A stretch of DNA of 64,000 nt, taken from Fasciolopsis buskii (lineage: Eukaryota > Platyhelminthes > Trematoda > Plagiorchiida > Fasciolidae). The stretch's first letter is position 1, and each line of letters opens with the position of its first letter. The translations under genes and the position numbers were made by a program. This document shows, in pieces, positions 38,701 to 49,564 of the stretch. The notes beneath the pieces are model-generated. The model saw only the letters and a program-made list of their open reading frames with translations, was not told the DNA's origin and searched no databases. The stretch spans positions 8,753 to 72,752 of the forward strand of contig LUCM01004024.1 of NCBI GenBank assembly GCA_008360955.1, written 5' to 3'.

Positions 38701-41700
38701 CCCAGGATTCACTGATCAGCGGTGCGAAACCGTCAAAGGTCACTACCTTGGACTCATCACAGGTAACGTACAGGCCAAAAGAGTTACGTGTTCGTGTCCC
38801 TTTGTACAATATGTGGCATACAACAGGTTGCGCACAAAATCAATCGACAAAAACTGATAAGTGAGTTGTGTAGTTGCTTTGGTTACGGTTGTTTTATTCA
38901 TCATAATCGAGTGGGAAATAAACCAAGGATAAGCATAAACGGAAGAAATTTGTGGAATTATTTTTAGAATAACCAAAGCTCTTTATCGCATATTAGTTTG
39001 GTCTCCAAGACACCCAAAGCAAATCAAGCGGTATTATGGAACCCAAGTAATGCTGACCGTTTTATTCTACTAATAATTAGCCATAGTTTGTGGTGTTTTA
39101 TCCCGTTGCCGTCTGATCTCTCCCTGAACGGATTTAACACTTCATTTCTTTTCGTACGCTAACCACTTGACCACATCCGTGATCTTTTTATTTTCAGTAC
39201 CACAATTCGTACACGAGGGTAGGAAAAAAATTCCGCGGGAGCTGAGGATGGGTTGCAAGGTTACTGCTGATCATCAGATATGCGTATCCGGAACTTTCCT
39301 GTCCAACTATTTACGTGCTTGTGCATTCCTTCATTAGTTTATCACTAGAATCGAATTCGAATCATTGGGAGCGAGAAGGGATGGCAAGTCTTTTTAAGAA
39401 CCACATGAAGATCTACATACTTTCGGATCTTTTAACCTCTTTCTGCAGGTTAGCCCTGCCTGATCGACGAAAAACTTCCGGCAAATTACCAAGTGATTCT
39501 TGAATGGACTATTCATCCATTTAGGCTCCTAATGATTCAAATGAGATTCTGGAGGGAAGTTTGGTCTGTGTAACTCTGAGTTGTATAAGACTGGTACCGG
39601 TGGTGGTTGTCAAACACTGCCACCTGCTACAGTGATGAAAGGTAGCACCTGAAACTGACCAATTTGTCTCAAAACACTTCAGTTGCTAAATTCCAAATAA
39701 TTTTGCTGCCCTTGGCTCAGTTTTTCAAGCATGTGGGAGATGACAGTTGTGAAACTGGCTCCAAAATATGGTTTCAAAGGTCCATCACATTGGTGACAAG
39801 GAGCGGCGTCCAAGAAGTCGCATCAAATGAGCTTCAGTGAGATGACACCATATTAAAGTATACATATTATACACCGTGACAAAAATTTCGTTATCCCTTG
39901 ATTTTTTGCATTATTTCCGCTGCTTTGTGGAGCACAATTGCCATTTTTGGATGTCATATCGGTAATTGTGTAGAACACCTGAAAACGAAGTTTCACTAAT
40001 TTAGCTACCATTGAAATGAAATTGCGATGACAGAACAAATAAACTACTGAAGCAGTAGTATTGCACCACTTGGAATTCTACGTGAAAGAAGTGGGTTAAC
40101 AATGGATAGAATGACCATTTCGACCCAGAACCTCGGCACATATATTGAGTATAACCCAATCGCGAAACTCTCATTGTAGATGGAGGGACAAATGGGTTCA
40201 GATTGGCTTCTTTTTCACTCTTTGACCCTCTGGCATTGATGAAGCATAAAGTGATTAAGTTTATGTCTGGATTGCCGGTTCCTGCTAAGTTTCCAGTTCG
40301 ATGAGGTTTGTGAAGCATACGGAGATTCGTCCGGAAGACGGCCTCCGTTTGACAGAATATGGCCAACGGGTGCAATGAGCAACGTCAAACGGCGTATTAC
40401 TGGTTGAACTGAGGGGGAATTGGTCAGATTAGGTTTTCTGTTGCCTGTTAAGACTAGTTAAATTTCTCCTATCCTTCTGCTTTGGCTGGCACGCAGACTG
40501 TAACAGAATATTGTCACCGTTTTAAGGCATCGTATCCACACAGGTGTAGAGTAAGTCGAAAAATCTTTGCATCCTGTGATGCCACAGTTTCATTTATTGG
40601 TACAGGAAATAACTAGTCAACGACTCAGTTTGTTTCTAACTTTTATCACTCGGTTTTACAGTAGAAGAAATCACTAGGATTCGTTTCGTCAGTATTCGAA
40701 GTTTTTTCCGATGGGTTATGGTTAATATTTACTAGTCTCCTTCAAGGTCAGTGGGGGCATGTAATCCTGTTTCAGGCGCTGATAAACCAAAGTGTGACTG
40801 AAGTTAATACAGTTGCACTACCCGTATTGGACTGCTGCTACTTGATGCGGCCGTTAGATGAGCCCACTGAAGTACCTGAGGTTAGGCAAAGAGTAGTTAC
40901 ATCGGGAATGACTCTCAGTTGACAGTGAGGTGCTTCGATATCTCACATTGGTTATATCCAACAAATGTGCCCTGGTGGTGCGGCGAAAAGCCTGCTCCAC
41001 TGACTTTTAGCTTGGTTCACTCACACAGAAACCCAAGTAGTGCGATAACTTAATCTGAGTAACTTATTAGTTTTCTCGCCAAAACTGATTTTTAACGGCG
41101 GGTACATCAATAAAATTTCATATTCAGGGGTTTTACAGGACCATTAATATGATATCCAAAAATGGTTGTGGATGTATTGCTAAAATGTGGGGATTATGAA
41201 ACTTTTGCCTCGATGTATACTGCATTAATCTTTTTGAACCTTCGAGGTTGAGAAATATGCTCCTTTTATCTACATTTCCTCTCCGTGGAGTCAGAAATAA
41301 TCCTCGGTTGAAAGGATCCCGCCGACCTGATTGAAAATGCTGTCCAGATTTAGAAGTTTTAATCACATGACAAGGTTTTCGAGTCCACAAAGCGCGGATA
41401 GAACTTTCCCTAGAAAAGAGCTTCACCTAAAGAATGTACCCAGTTTATCACTGACTACCTCTTGAGACCCTATTGTGAATCGGAGATAAGAAGAATCTGC
41501 GAGCCTTATTTTCCTCACACCAAAGTAGGCCGATAAAAATGCCATAAAAATTAAATCTTAGTTTCATCCCATTTAATTTACAAATCATTAGCAAAAATAA
41601 ACGAAAAAATGACAGGACGAATTACGGCGATGAGTTCACTCTTGATAGTACAAGCTTTTCCATGTCACAACAGTTAAAATTTTCCGTAAATACTGACGGG

Positions 41701-44700
41701 TTTTAGGTTATCAGAAGAACGGAACTAACCTTTGGAAGAGCTGACAAACGGAAATCGCACTACTGTGGAGACTACACAATGGTAACAAACTGCGTTAACC
41801 TGGCTACAGGAGCAAACATTGAAATATTGGTAACTTATCATTGCTTGCATCGCTCTTCTCGGAAAACCTTGGCCTGCTTAACAATCAGTTCGTAGCGACA
41901 GATTGGAATGGACCAAGTTAAACAGAAAGGCCAACCAAAACTTCAGTGAATATGTTACCTTCAGACAGGTCCACATTTGGCGTAAAATTGTACAATCTAT
42001 TTGTTCAGACTTTCTGATTTATCTGGAACACGGAATCATCCACATAAATTACTGATTTTGTTATATCTTTTCTTTTGAAGGTCTTTGAATTTTGTTGCTT
42101 TAACGCTGGCAGCAAGCTATCTGGAGCGTCATGCATAACAAACGTCACAAAAATCCCCCTGGTGGGAACATAAATTACCATGTAAATAAGACATTAAAAT
42201 ATTTTAGACCACTGAAGCAATGAGGCATGACAAGCACTACTCATAGAAATAGTCATGGTCATGCACAAATGTCTTAAACCCTTCCCCTTAGGGTGCAGCA
42301 ACAACCGGGGCACAAAACACGGAGTCACTCTGTCTGTTTGGCTTGGGGAGAATTACCTTGGTGATTACTTTTTTTGTAAAAAGGAACCTCAAATCAGCGG
42401 TTCGCGTTGTGTCAATAAAATACTAACTGTATATCGATCACTATCAAGGATCCTTATGCAATGCGACTTTATTGGAAATGTTAAAAGTGAATGTGATCTA
42501 TTGATTGGTTTCAACAGGAATCAACTAAGTGACCTCGTTTTACATAAGTTCATGCTTAAGGGAACCTAATTGAGTGAACAAATGGATCAGTATGAGAAGT
42601 CATTCTGATTGACAGCGACGATTTTCCCGATTAAGTGGCCACTAATTTAGTTAGATTAACCCTTACATAGCTTTTCAAAGGTTTTGACTTTTTTATTTTT
42701 ACGTCAGTTCCATCCAGCAAAGAGTTGGTCTCATGGCTTTTGAGTGATGTCGGATTAGTCATTAGTCATAACGTATTCTCGTATCTCGTGTTAAATACAT
42801 TCTTCTCCGGACAAGGCAGAGGAATGCATTGAAGCTCTCTGGTCAGTCCTGTAATCACATTTGCCCATTTCGGACAAAAAACAACTGGCAAATGCCTCGA
42901 AGCAAGCTGATAGATGTCACTACGTCTGATAAGCAATACCCAGTCTTTTTGTCTTTGGCCTCTGATTGGCGGTTCTTACTTGTTGCGTCTACTGTGGGCT
43001 TTTATTGGGTTCATTTGATGACAAACAGATATTATCACACCATGTGTGATTTCAAAGTCGTGAAAGTTATGCTTTTTCCATGTTTGCTATATGTGTCTGG
43101 ATGGAAGAAGGAAATTTCCTCGAAAACACGATCGGTCTCGATGAATCACCTTCGTGGGTGTCATAATGGGTTTGTCAAACGGCGTAGTTTTATCTCATAA
43201 GGTTATTTACGAATGTTAACGTTACATTCACCTTTGGCTTCATGTGGTTACACTGACATTGCGATACTAAAATGTTGAATTGAGGCTAACGTTGTAGTAG
43301 GCGTGCTTTGTCTTCCTGAAATTATAGTTCTCGGTGCTACTCGAACACTCTTACTCCCCCCTCTTACTATCTCCTTTCACCAGTCTTCATCGGTGGACAG
43401 ATCGCGACGAGCCCAGTGGTCAGTCTATTCGTTCCCATCTAGTCGAGCGAATCATCGAAGGTGAGTGAGCCATAGCACACGAATATTTTTAAGTTTCCTG
43501 ATCCTACTTAATTATAACTACATCTGCGTCTAATTGCCCGTGCGTTATTCTGCGTAACAGCCGTTATATCTTTCGAAAATTCCATCGCATTTATTCAGTT
43601 AATTTTATTGAATGTTTCCCTTCATTGATGTTATTGTCTTGAAGTTCTTTTACACACAAGGACATTTGCAATCACACAAGACAAATTGATAATTGTGTGT
43701 GTGTATGTGAGAGCAAGGGGGAAATGAGAAAGAGACTAGAGAGCAAAGGCGAGGAGCCAACTTGTCCTTGGTAGTCGGCATTTCGGGAACGGAGGGGTAA
43801 GTGAACCACAATTTACTGCGTGAGTCATTGGCCTTCGGTTGCCCATTCAGTTGGGTTTTGTGCCACTGGGCGGATAGTGAATGGGCAAATCCCTGGTCAC
43901 GCCCTTTTATCGTTCTGTCCCCTCATCGGTGGTATGTCAACGCCCGTATTTCCCCTAAGCTGACTATATAGGGCCATAACCAAATCGAATGAGGATGTAT
44001 AAATATTTGTTTTCACTTTTGTTCCGTCGCTCGGCGATCCACTCTCTACTGTTGTAAGTTCATCAACACAAGAAGCTGGGTATCTGCTTACAGAGCTAAA
44101 CACGATAAGCTTAAATCTGGAATCAAGTGACGACTAAATTGAATCCAACCAAGTTGTCTGTTTGATCCACCGATCTGACATCCCAACTTGAAGAACCTAG
44201 TTCATAAATGTATACTGTCACAGAACGAGGTTTTATCAGCTCCTGGAATAAATCTCGGCGAAAGTAATCAGGTGAATACGTATTGGAAATTAAACACGAA
44301 ACAGTCACCCATTTTACCTCTTTTTTAATCGCTTCAAGAAGCAAACAATGGGCGCTATTTTCCGTTTTGACATTTACGTTTGACCCTGTTTGGTGGAATC
44401 ATGAACAGCCGACACCTACAAGTATGTTTGTCACTCAACTTTAAAACATATCTGATACGCCGTCACGCGTAGTCACTGTTGCTGACCGCAAGCACTGTAA
44501 TATTGTCCCGGATGATTTGCTAGAACCCATTTTAGTTTTAGGCTTGCCTCTGCCGACTTTCGTACATGGTTTAAGGAAGCGCTGTTTGGTGGGAAACGTT
44601 GCACTCATCAGCACCTACCAAGGTCCATACAATGCAAATAAAGGTAACAATTAGCAGAGAGCCTATTTCATTCCGTCTTTTACTCCTCCAAACCAGGCAA

Positions 44701-47700
44701 TTGCTAGCTTCTCTGAGTTACAGATTGTTTCACCTGCCAAAGCCCGAAGATGGAATGCCCACAATCCGGAACAAATTTCGAATAGTGAATTTCAGTTGGA
44801 ATCAATGCGTTCCCCTGTCGGGAATCGAAAACAACTGGTCGTTCGTTCGATATGCGAAAACAAACGAAGTATTCATATGCATGCATTCTTTGGTCTGTAT
44901 GGTTTTGGGGTCCAAGAGATCCCCCGGAGCAATGGCTGGAGACAACAGGTGATATGGCTCAGTGTCGCAGTCAGTTGCGTTCTTGCAATCGAAACCTTTC
45001 TTCTTTTCTGCGGTTCTCCAGCTTACTGTTTTCCAGTTCAAACTGGAATCCACTGCCATTACGGATATACTGGCCTGCTTTTTGCTCTGAAGAAAAATCC
45101 ACGGTAGATATTCTATTTCGCTCCTCGTTGCGGCAGTGGATATAAACACCTTTGTTATCGGCATGCAGCCCCATTGGAATTTTCCAAGTGTGACAGACCA
45201 AAGCTATAGCACGAAAAGGGACTATTCACAAGTATCCGTCTCGATTTCTTACAGCCGACTTGCGCAATACGAGTTTTGATGACATCGGTACATCTTGCCT
45301 GCCTGCGGACTGGATTCAGTCAATATAAATCTTCATTGCAACTTAGTAAAAATCAAATCATTTGGTGGTTTCAGTTCCACGAAGCAACTTTTAATATTAC
45401 TCATTTAGTGGTGTTCTGGCTAATTGTAATGTTTTTTCTGCAAATCAGCTGTAGTTGCAATGTTTACGTACACTATGGTGATAAAACTGGGATTTTATTT
45501 AATGGAGTCTCCTGGTTTCATGCCCACTTATGAATATTGCTTGAGAATTTCACAGTGATATTACTGATAAATCTTGAAGAATGTCAGAAACTCTTACCAG
45601 CATACATTGCTTATACCACTTTCAACATCTAGAACTCATAATGACCTTGCTTAACGTTTTCTTCGGCCGTATCGACTTAGTTTTCCGTCTTAGGTACCTC
45701 CAGTGTCAGATAGCTGATGTAATCAGATTCCAAGCAGCATAGGATAATAATACTAACTCTTTCTGTCACTAGATAGCAGTTCTCAAGTACTTTGAACCAG
45801 ATCAGGCTGCTCTTAATGCAGGCAAAAGTCTTAAACTTCTGCGTAATTTTTCATATTGTTTCGATTCTAGGAAGTCAGCTGCTATCTTGCAGTTATTCCA
45901 ACAGTAAGTCTAGCTTCGCCTGTGCTGCATGCTTTGCGATTGTTACTTGTAAGTAGCATAGCCTGTTATTCGTCGAAATTTAGCCCTTCATGTTTCATGC
46001 ATGTATGTACGAGAGAATTCACGAACAATCCCCACGAATCCACCGCACGGTTGTGTTAAAAAGTAACGTCTTTCCCTGATAATCATGTGATTTATTCCAC
46101 ATCAATGGTGTTGTTCCACATAGATCGCTCAAAGTTGTCTGTCTAGCTTAATCAGTAAGGATTGCTCCTGATCCGCTTCCTTCTTCACTGCCCCAAGGTG
46201 AAAAGCTGAATTCCGCACAGAATGAAAATCACTCTCTTGGTCAACTGGCGTTCACCGAGTGCGCACAAAACGGCACCTATATCGAGATTAGTAACACCGG
46301 AGACTCTGTAAGTTCATTTAGGTTAAATGATCCGAGGGTAAAATCCACCACACTTCCTCAGTTGGAACGTATTTGTCTCTGTAAATTCCGAACTGCAGTG
46401 GCAATCCTTCCCTAGTGGTTACAGCGTTCTGGTGTTTCATTTATAATTACAGGATGTGGATCTGTCTGGATGGTGTCTGATACGGAACATCGACCATGGA
46501 CGGAGCATTATCCGATACACGTTTCCAGATCGTCGAATTCCTTCGCATCACACCTTTCGAGTATGTAGGTTGTCTACAATATGCTCGTTGTTAAATAAGG
46601 TCAACTTTGCCGTTTACTGCCGTGTGATGAATATAGCGCTGAATCAAGCTGAAAGTGTGGCTAAGCGTTTGCTTCCGTGATGCACCTGTCGCATGAGAGT
46701 TAATTCCCTGGGTATTTAGGAGAATCCTTGGTTAAAGTTCGATAATTTCACTCAGAATTCACTTCACACCAACAATCTGCATTTTTCCTTATTTCTGTTC
46801 CAAGTAGCCTTGGACAGTTACCGTAAAAATCTTTGAGGAAGATAAACGCCATGAACGTTTTTATTTACAAGTTGCTATATTTTCCACTGGGTTCAAGGAA
46901 TACGTCTAGGTGCAAGAGAACTCGAGGATGTTCGGCAGACTAGTACGATAGAAGTCAGTTGAATCACTCTACTCGAATCCTGAAGTCGCGGTTCACTCAT
47001 GCAGCAGACATCAATCGAAAGTAAGTCTACTGTCAGAGCCAAACACGCCTGTTGGGCAGCCTGCATTAAAGTGCGCATATTGAAGGAACCGAGATTCAGA
47101 GGCTGACGAGGCTTGAGAAAACGTGAGTTAACAGACTGAAGGCCACGTACAACACTACTTGACAATAAACCGTTGCGAGTATCGGGCGTGTTATCAATGG
47201 AGATACTATGGATAGGCAGAAGAGACAAAGAGATTGGGTTGGAGACAGAAGAGATAAGTTGAATAAAAGAGAGGGAACTCTGAGCAGTAGCATACTTATC
47301 ACTACCTATCCTGCTCAGTGCAATGGGCAGCGCGGTCCTGATTATCGTGCGCGAAGACGGATGCAGTATGGAATCATTTGTAGAAGTGTAACTCATGAGG
47401 ATTGATGGTCGGGTGCTGCTACGGAGTCCAGCCGCTAAGTAGAAGAACGATCAGGGTTTTCAACCGAAGCCTTTGGTTCTAAAGAGAACCTGACCGCAAG
47501 CAGCGGGGTATAGCTGAATGGAATCCCATCTACTTGTAATAATTATTCTTCCACTCGTTTTTCCGACTGAGCTGCTAACTCAGGTCAACCGCCGACTGAG
47601 GAGGATCAAGAGACTAAATTGTCAGGCCATTACCCATTGACCTTCCAGGCATGATTGGATCTTCGGCTTGAGATAATCTATCCTGTATAACTCGTTGGAT

Positions 47701-49564
47701 CATGGGGGCATGCAGCCGTCACGTCACGTCTAGGTGTAGTCTCGTTGTGACGGTGGAGTACGGTAAATCAAAACAGTGTGGGCCATGCGCCCCAAAAATG
47801 ACGGAGAAAGTAGTGCATTTGTTCACAGGATTGGCTCCCATTGTAATTGTTAAATTAGATTTTCACTTAAGCTCATTTTAGTGTATATATGAGCACTTGA
47901 TCTTATGCAAAGATGTAGGTTCAAAACAACAAAAGCACCTCGGTGATCCAGGTTTCTTGCTTTCGCTTTGTTTATGGCTAGGAGATTTCCATGCATGAAC
48001 AACGGTCGCTGACTTTTGGAACTCAGTTGTTCACGAAGAATTCCTTCTCATTTATGTGCTATTACTTATAATATCAATGGCAGTAATGAAAATAATGTTG
48101 ATGAAATTAGCGCAAAAACGTTCCGTTCTTAATACATCTATATCACGTTAAACATCCTGTTATCTATCGTAATTAAAATCTGCATTCAGGTTTGGGCATC
48201 TGGAAACGGCAGGCACAACACAGGATTTCTGGACTTTGAAGCACCATACTCTAGTTGGGGTACAGGCAACGTTGTGCACACAAGTCTTTTCAGTCCTCAC
48301 GGAAAGGTGAGTCGATCGTTTGACCCGTGACAGTGGAGGCTCGCCGTTTAACTATTTGTTTTGAATCGATTAAAACAGGTTTTCACTAATCGGTAACCAT
48401 GTTACTAAATATGTAAACTATGCAACTGTTAGCTGGGCGATTAAAGTTTTGCATCTAGTCAACAGCACCGCGATGCACGATATTCGAACAGACGCTGCTT
48501 TGTGATATAAAATTGCTAATACAGAGATTTCAAAAATACATCAAAGGTTTTCCCCACTAGCGACGCGATGACCTGAAAACTGATACATTTAACCCATATT
48601 GAGAATGTCAAATTTTGTTGAACCAGAATTAAGCAGCAACTGAAGCAAGTGGTCGGAGCTCAGTGAAACCTGAAATGGAATCATCTAATCGAAACAGTGT
48701 AGCCCGCAACGTAAGCCTTGTACAACATCAACCGTCTGCATTTACTGCACCTAAAGGCCTTATTACACAAATCCAGGACGTTAAATATTTTACGACTATT
48801 ATGCCACGTATCTCGTATTTTACAAACTTTCTTTTACTCACCTTCCGTCACTGCAAATGCATGCCTGGACCGCCGTTGTTATGGGAGAATCATTCCACAC
48901 AACCCCAAGCGGTTCAAACTACCGGGTCCATTGGCTGTGGTCACGTTCAGTCCAGCTGATCATCGGAGAAATTCAGTGCTCGGATTTACATAAAATGTAG
49001 CCGAAATGTTACCTAGAACTAACATAGCAAATGCTGATTCCTAATCAGACTAGTTTTATCAGTATTTAGGTTGTGGAAAGTCACTGAGTCACCTAACAAC
49101 CATAGGTAGGCATTCAAAGGAGATAGCTACGCGATGTAGCAAGGAACTTGAATTTTGTGCTGTATTCAAGCCATACATTTGCAGAAATCGTCTAGAGCCC
49201 AGCTGCTTGAAATAACAATGGCAAAAAACTTGGGGGACACTTAGCTTTCTGTCTAGGTCTGACAAAACACTATGTAGTTTTGATCTGAAGAATGGATTTG
49301 TGATACTTAAGTGACGGAAGAAACAAAGACCTTTGTTCGTCATCTAAATACCCGAACACATGATACAGTATGTAGCTCCAAAATTCTGATAATTATTTAG
49401 ATAAAGTGTTGCGAAACTTGAGTTTTCTATTATTTTCCTAATCAAATTCTGCAGTAACGAATGTGCATACAGTGGCAGGTCAATTGTTACAACTCACTTT
49501 CTTCTCCTCTTATGTTTTGCAGGAAAAGGCGTCGCATATACAAAGGGTTGACTATGATATCTGA
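26537..49564 (+). CDS. intermediate filament protein with lamin-tail domain (11 exons)
   Basis: A structural gene whose product forms coiled-coil dimers that assemble into 10-nm filaments. Exons: 26537-26716, 32164-32375, 34572-34758, 36775-37029, 37476-37601, 38493-38762 (or 38767), 43384-43460, 46198-46307, 46453-46560, 48190-48306, 49523-49564. The product is about 562 residues: head 1-42, coil 1A about 43-75 (HALNEKLASQLEKMRFLSEQ), coil 1B about 85-230, linker with DGDQW, coil 2 about 246-390 ending LESEIAAYRRLLEAQ, a short tail linker, and a lamin-tail immunoglobulin fold about 450-553 (DLSGWCLIRNID, SSWGTGNVV). Coil 1B is about 146 residues, the long lamin-type version kept by protostome cytoplasmic filaments. 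The C-terminus is VDYDI with no CaaX box, and no nuclear localisation signal is obvious, so a cytoplasmic protein is more likely than a lamin. All introns are GT-AG. One junction (exon 6 to 7) is unresolved in phase. Confidence 0.92.
30650..30668. repeat. (AT)n microsatellite
   Basis: About nine AT units inside intron 1. Confidence 0.9.
31487..31645 (-). repeat. tRNA-derived SINE, left partner of a head-to-head pair
   Basis: Minus strand: A box AGCGTAATGGCTAAGGCGTT (31623-31642 region), B box CGGGTTCGTGTCCC (about 31588-31601), then a body with CATCATTCATAAAAAACGATG leftward to about 31487. The 20-nt A-box region is identical to that of the plus-strand copy about 115 bp to the right. Lack of stem pairing rules out a functional tRNA. 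Confidence 0.7.
31748..31935 (+). repeat. tRNA-derived SINE, right partner of a head-to-head pair
   Basis: Plus strand: A box AGCGTAATGGCTAAGGCGTT (31763-31782), B box CGGGTTTGCATTCC (31803-31816), then a body starting TGATGATTCCTAACAAGAAT and running through GAGTTGAGCGAGATATCACA. That body recurs at 60181-60275, showing it is a dispersed family. Confidence 0.72.
32164..32375 (+). CDS. intermediate filament exon 2: end of coil 1A and first part of coil 1B
   Basis: Acceptor tttccag, donor CA|gtgagt, 212 nt, leaving a split Gln codon. It encodes MRFLSEQNRKLMEE, which completes the conserved helix initiation sequence begun in exon 1, then linker L1 and heptads of coil 1B (KIYDAELRQLRQLVDD). Note that the exon's first codon is ATG, so a naive gene call may start here. 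Confidence 0.92.
34572..34758 (+). CDS. intermediate filament exon 3: middle of coil 1B
   Basis: Begins after CTAATAG with one nucleotide completing the Gln codon and ends at GCA|gtgagt. The heptad-rich sequence (LDQVLKELSEKEADKQM) lies in the part of coil 1B that vertebrate cytoplasmic filaments have lost by a 42-residue deletion. Its presence is what makes the rod lamin-like. The acceptor has a poor pyrimidine tract but gives the only consistent frame. Confidence 0.85.
36775..37029 (+). CDS. intermediate filament exon 4: end of coil 1B, linker 12, start of coil 2
   Basis: 85 codons between tgcctttag and CGG|gtaagt. LREEMEFLKTVHEQELDEL is the well-conserved end of coil 1B; a short non-helical linker (VDHHLDGDQW) leads into coil 2 (QMEYDQRLEKIRNEID). 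Confidence 0.93.
37476..37601 (+). CDS. intermediate filament exon 5: coil 2
   Basis: 42 codons in phase 0, acceptor ctcctttag, donor AAA|gtaagc. It encodes coil 2 sequence (FSQLSEENNTLKEALEGIRK), where the stutter of coil 2 would be expected. Confidence 0.9.
38493..38762 (+). CDS. intermediate filament exon 6: end of coil 2, helix termination motif
   Basis: 90 codons from ctccaag|TCG to CAG|gtaacg. Contains the helix termination motif LESEIAAYRRLLEAQ (family consensus near EIATYRKLLEGE), the most diagnostic segment of the family. The strong donor at 38763 leaves phase 0, but exon 7 needs phase 2. The alternative donor gtacag at 38768 (exon end 38767) restores the frame; otherwise a small extra exon lies in the following intron. 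Confidence 0.9.
38763..43383. other. intron 6 (4.6 kb), may hide a small exon
   Basis: AT-rich, with no other gene recognised. A short exon of length 3n+2 somewhere here would reconcile the phases of exons 6 and 7. I could not identify one with confidence. Confidence 0.6.
43384..43460 (+). CDS. intermediate filament exon 7: tail linker
   Basis: A very strong pyrimidine tract (43349-43383) and donor GAAG|gtgagt bound this 77-nt exon. In the frame that joins exon 8 it reads LHRWTDRDEPSGQSIRSHLV, a polar linker between rod and tail domain. Of the other two frames, one contains a stop and the other joins exon 8 at a TGA, which supports this frame. Confidence 0.8.
44655..45107 (+). pseudogene. 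DEG/ENaC channel N-terminus-like fragment within intron 7
   Basis: A 150-codon open frame inside the intermediate filament intron, more GC-rich than the surrounding intron. Its second half has the layout of the N-terminus and first membrane segment of amiloride-sensitive sodium channels: FGLYGFGVQEIPRSNGWRQQ where the family has a His-Gly motif and a basic stretch, a hydrophobic helix (VIWLSVAVSCVLAIETFLLF), then FPVQTGIHCHYG and LLFALKKNPR where channels have a YPV-x-T segment and FPAVTICNxNP. The His-Gly pair itself is not conserved, and no downstream channel exons are seen. This could be a decayed duplicate or a chance resemblance. Several other frames are also open here. Confidence 0.35.
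46198..46307 (+). CDS. intermediate filament exon 8: start of lamin-tail domain
   Basis: Acceptor ccccaag, donor TCT|gtaagt, 110 nt. GQLAFTECAQNGTYIEISNT is the first strand pair of the lamin-tail fold, in which G-x-Y-I-x-I/L-x-N is the typical signature. Confidence 0.92.
46453..46560 (+). CDS. intermediate filament exon 9: lamin-tail core
   Basis: 36 codons, phase 0 on both sides. DVDLSGWCLIRNID is the family hallmark D-L-x-G-W-x-L-x-R, followed by the YTFPDRRIPSHHTFR strand (typical: TFP near the middle of the fold). Confidence 0.95.
46893..47765 (-). mobile_element. RTE family-1 5' end, 3'-truncated, in intron 9
   Basis: Minus-strand fragment with leader (47765-47397), start codon (47396) and the first part of the endonuclease, through VDLLSIDVCCMSEPRLQDSS to about 46893, where it stops abruptly. 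About 46990-47230 is nearly identical to copy A at 4550-4770, while the region upstream diverges. Only the 5' end is present. Target-primed integration normally loses the 5' end instead, so the 3' part must have been removed later, or the insertion used another route. Confidence 0.82.
47425..47765 (-). repeat. RTE 5' UTR repeat, copy 1
   Basis: About 340 bp nearly identical to 54309-54625, with two or three mismatches over the first 240 bp. An extra segment of roughly 24 bp lies at about 47669-47692. It lies directly upstream of an RTE start codon, so it is read as the element's 5' untranslated region. Confidence 0.85.
48190..48306 (+). CDS. intermediate filament exon 10: lamin-tail C-terminal strands
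   Basis: 39 codons, acceptor gcattcag, donor AAG|gtgagt. VWASGNGRHN and SSWGTGNVVHTSLFSPHGK match the W-x-S/A-G and WGxG-x-x-V-x-T-x-L signatures that close the lamin-tail fold. Confidence 0.95.
49523..49564 (+). CDS. intermediate filament exon 11: last 13 codons and stop
   Basis: Acceptor tgttttgcag. EKASHIQRVDYDI then TGA. No cysteine lies within four residues of the end, so there is no CaaX prenylation site. Confidence 0.85.
   Translation, partial: EKASHIQRVDYDI

Noticed and set aside
43384..43460. exon 7 read in the frame SSSVDRSRRAQWSV
   Set aside because: It follows exon 6 directly, but joining to exon 8 then gives an immediate TGA and loses the lamin-tail frame.
44802..45164. 120-codon minus-strand frame as a gene
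   Set aside because: It is antisense to the channel-like frame and shows no motif of its own.
26537..49564. nuclear lamin
   Set aside because: The rod and tail fit, but there is no CaaX box and no evident nuclear localisation signal, so a cytoplasmic intermediate filament protein is preferred.
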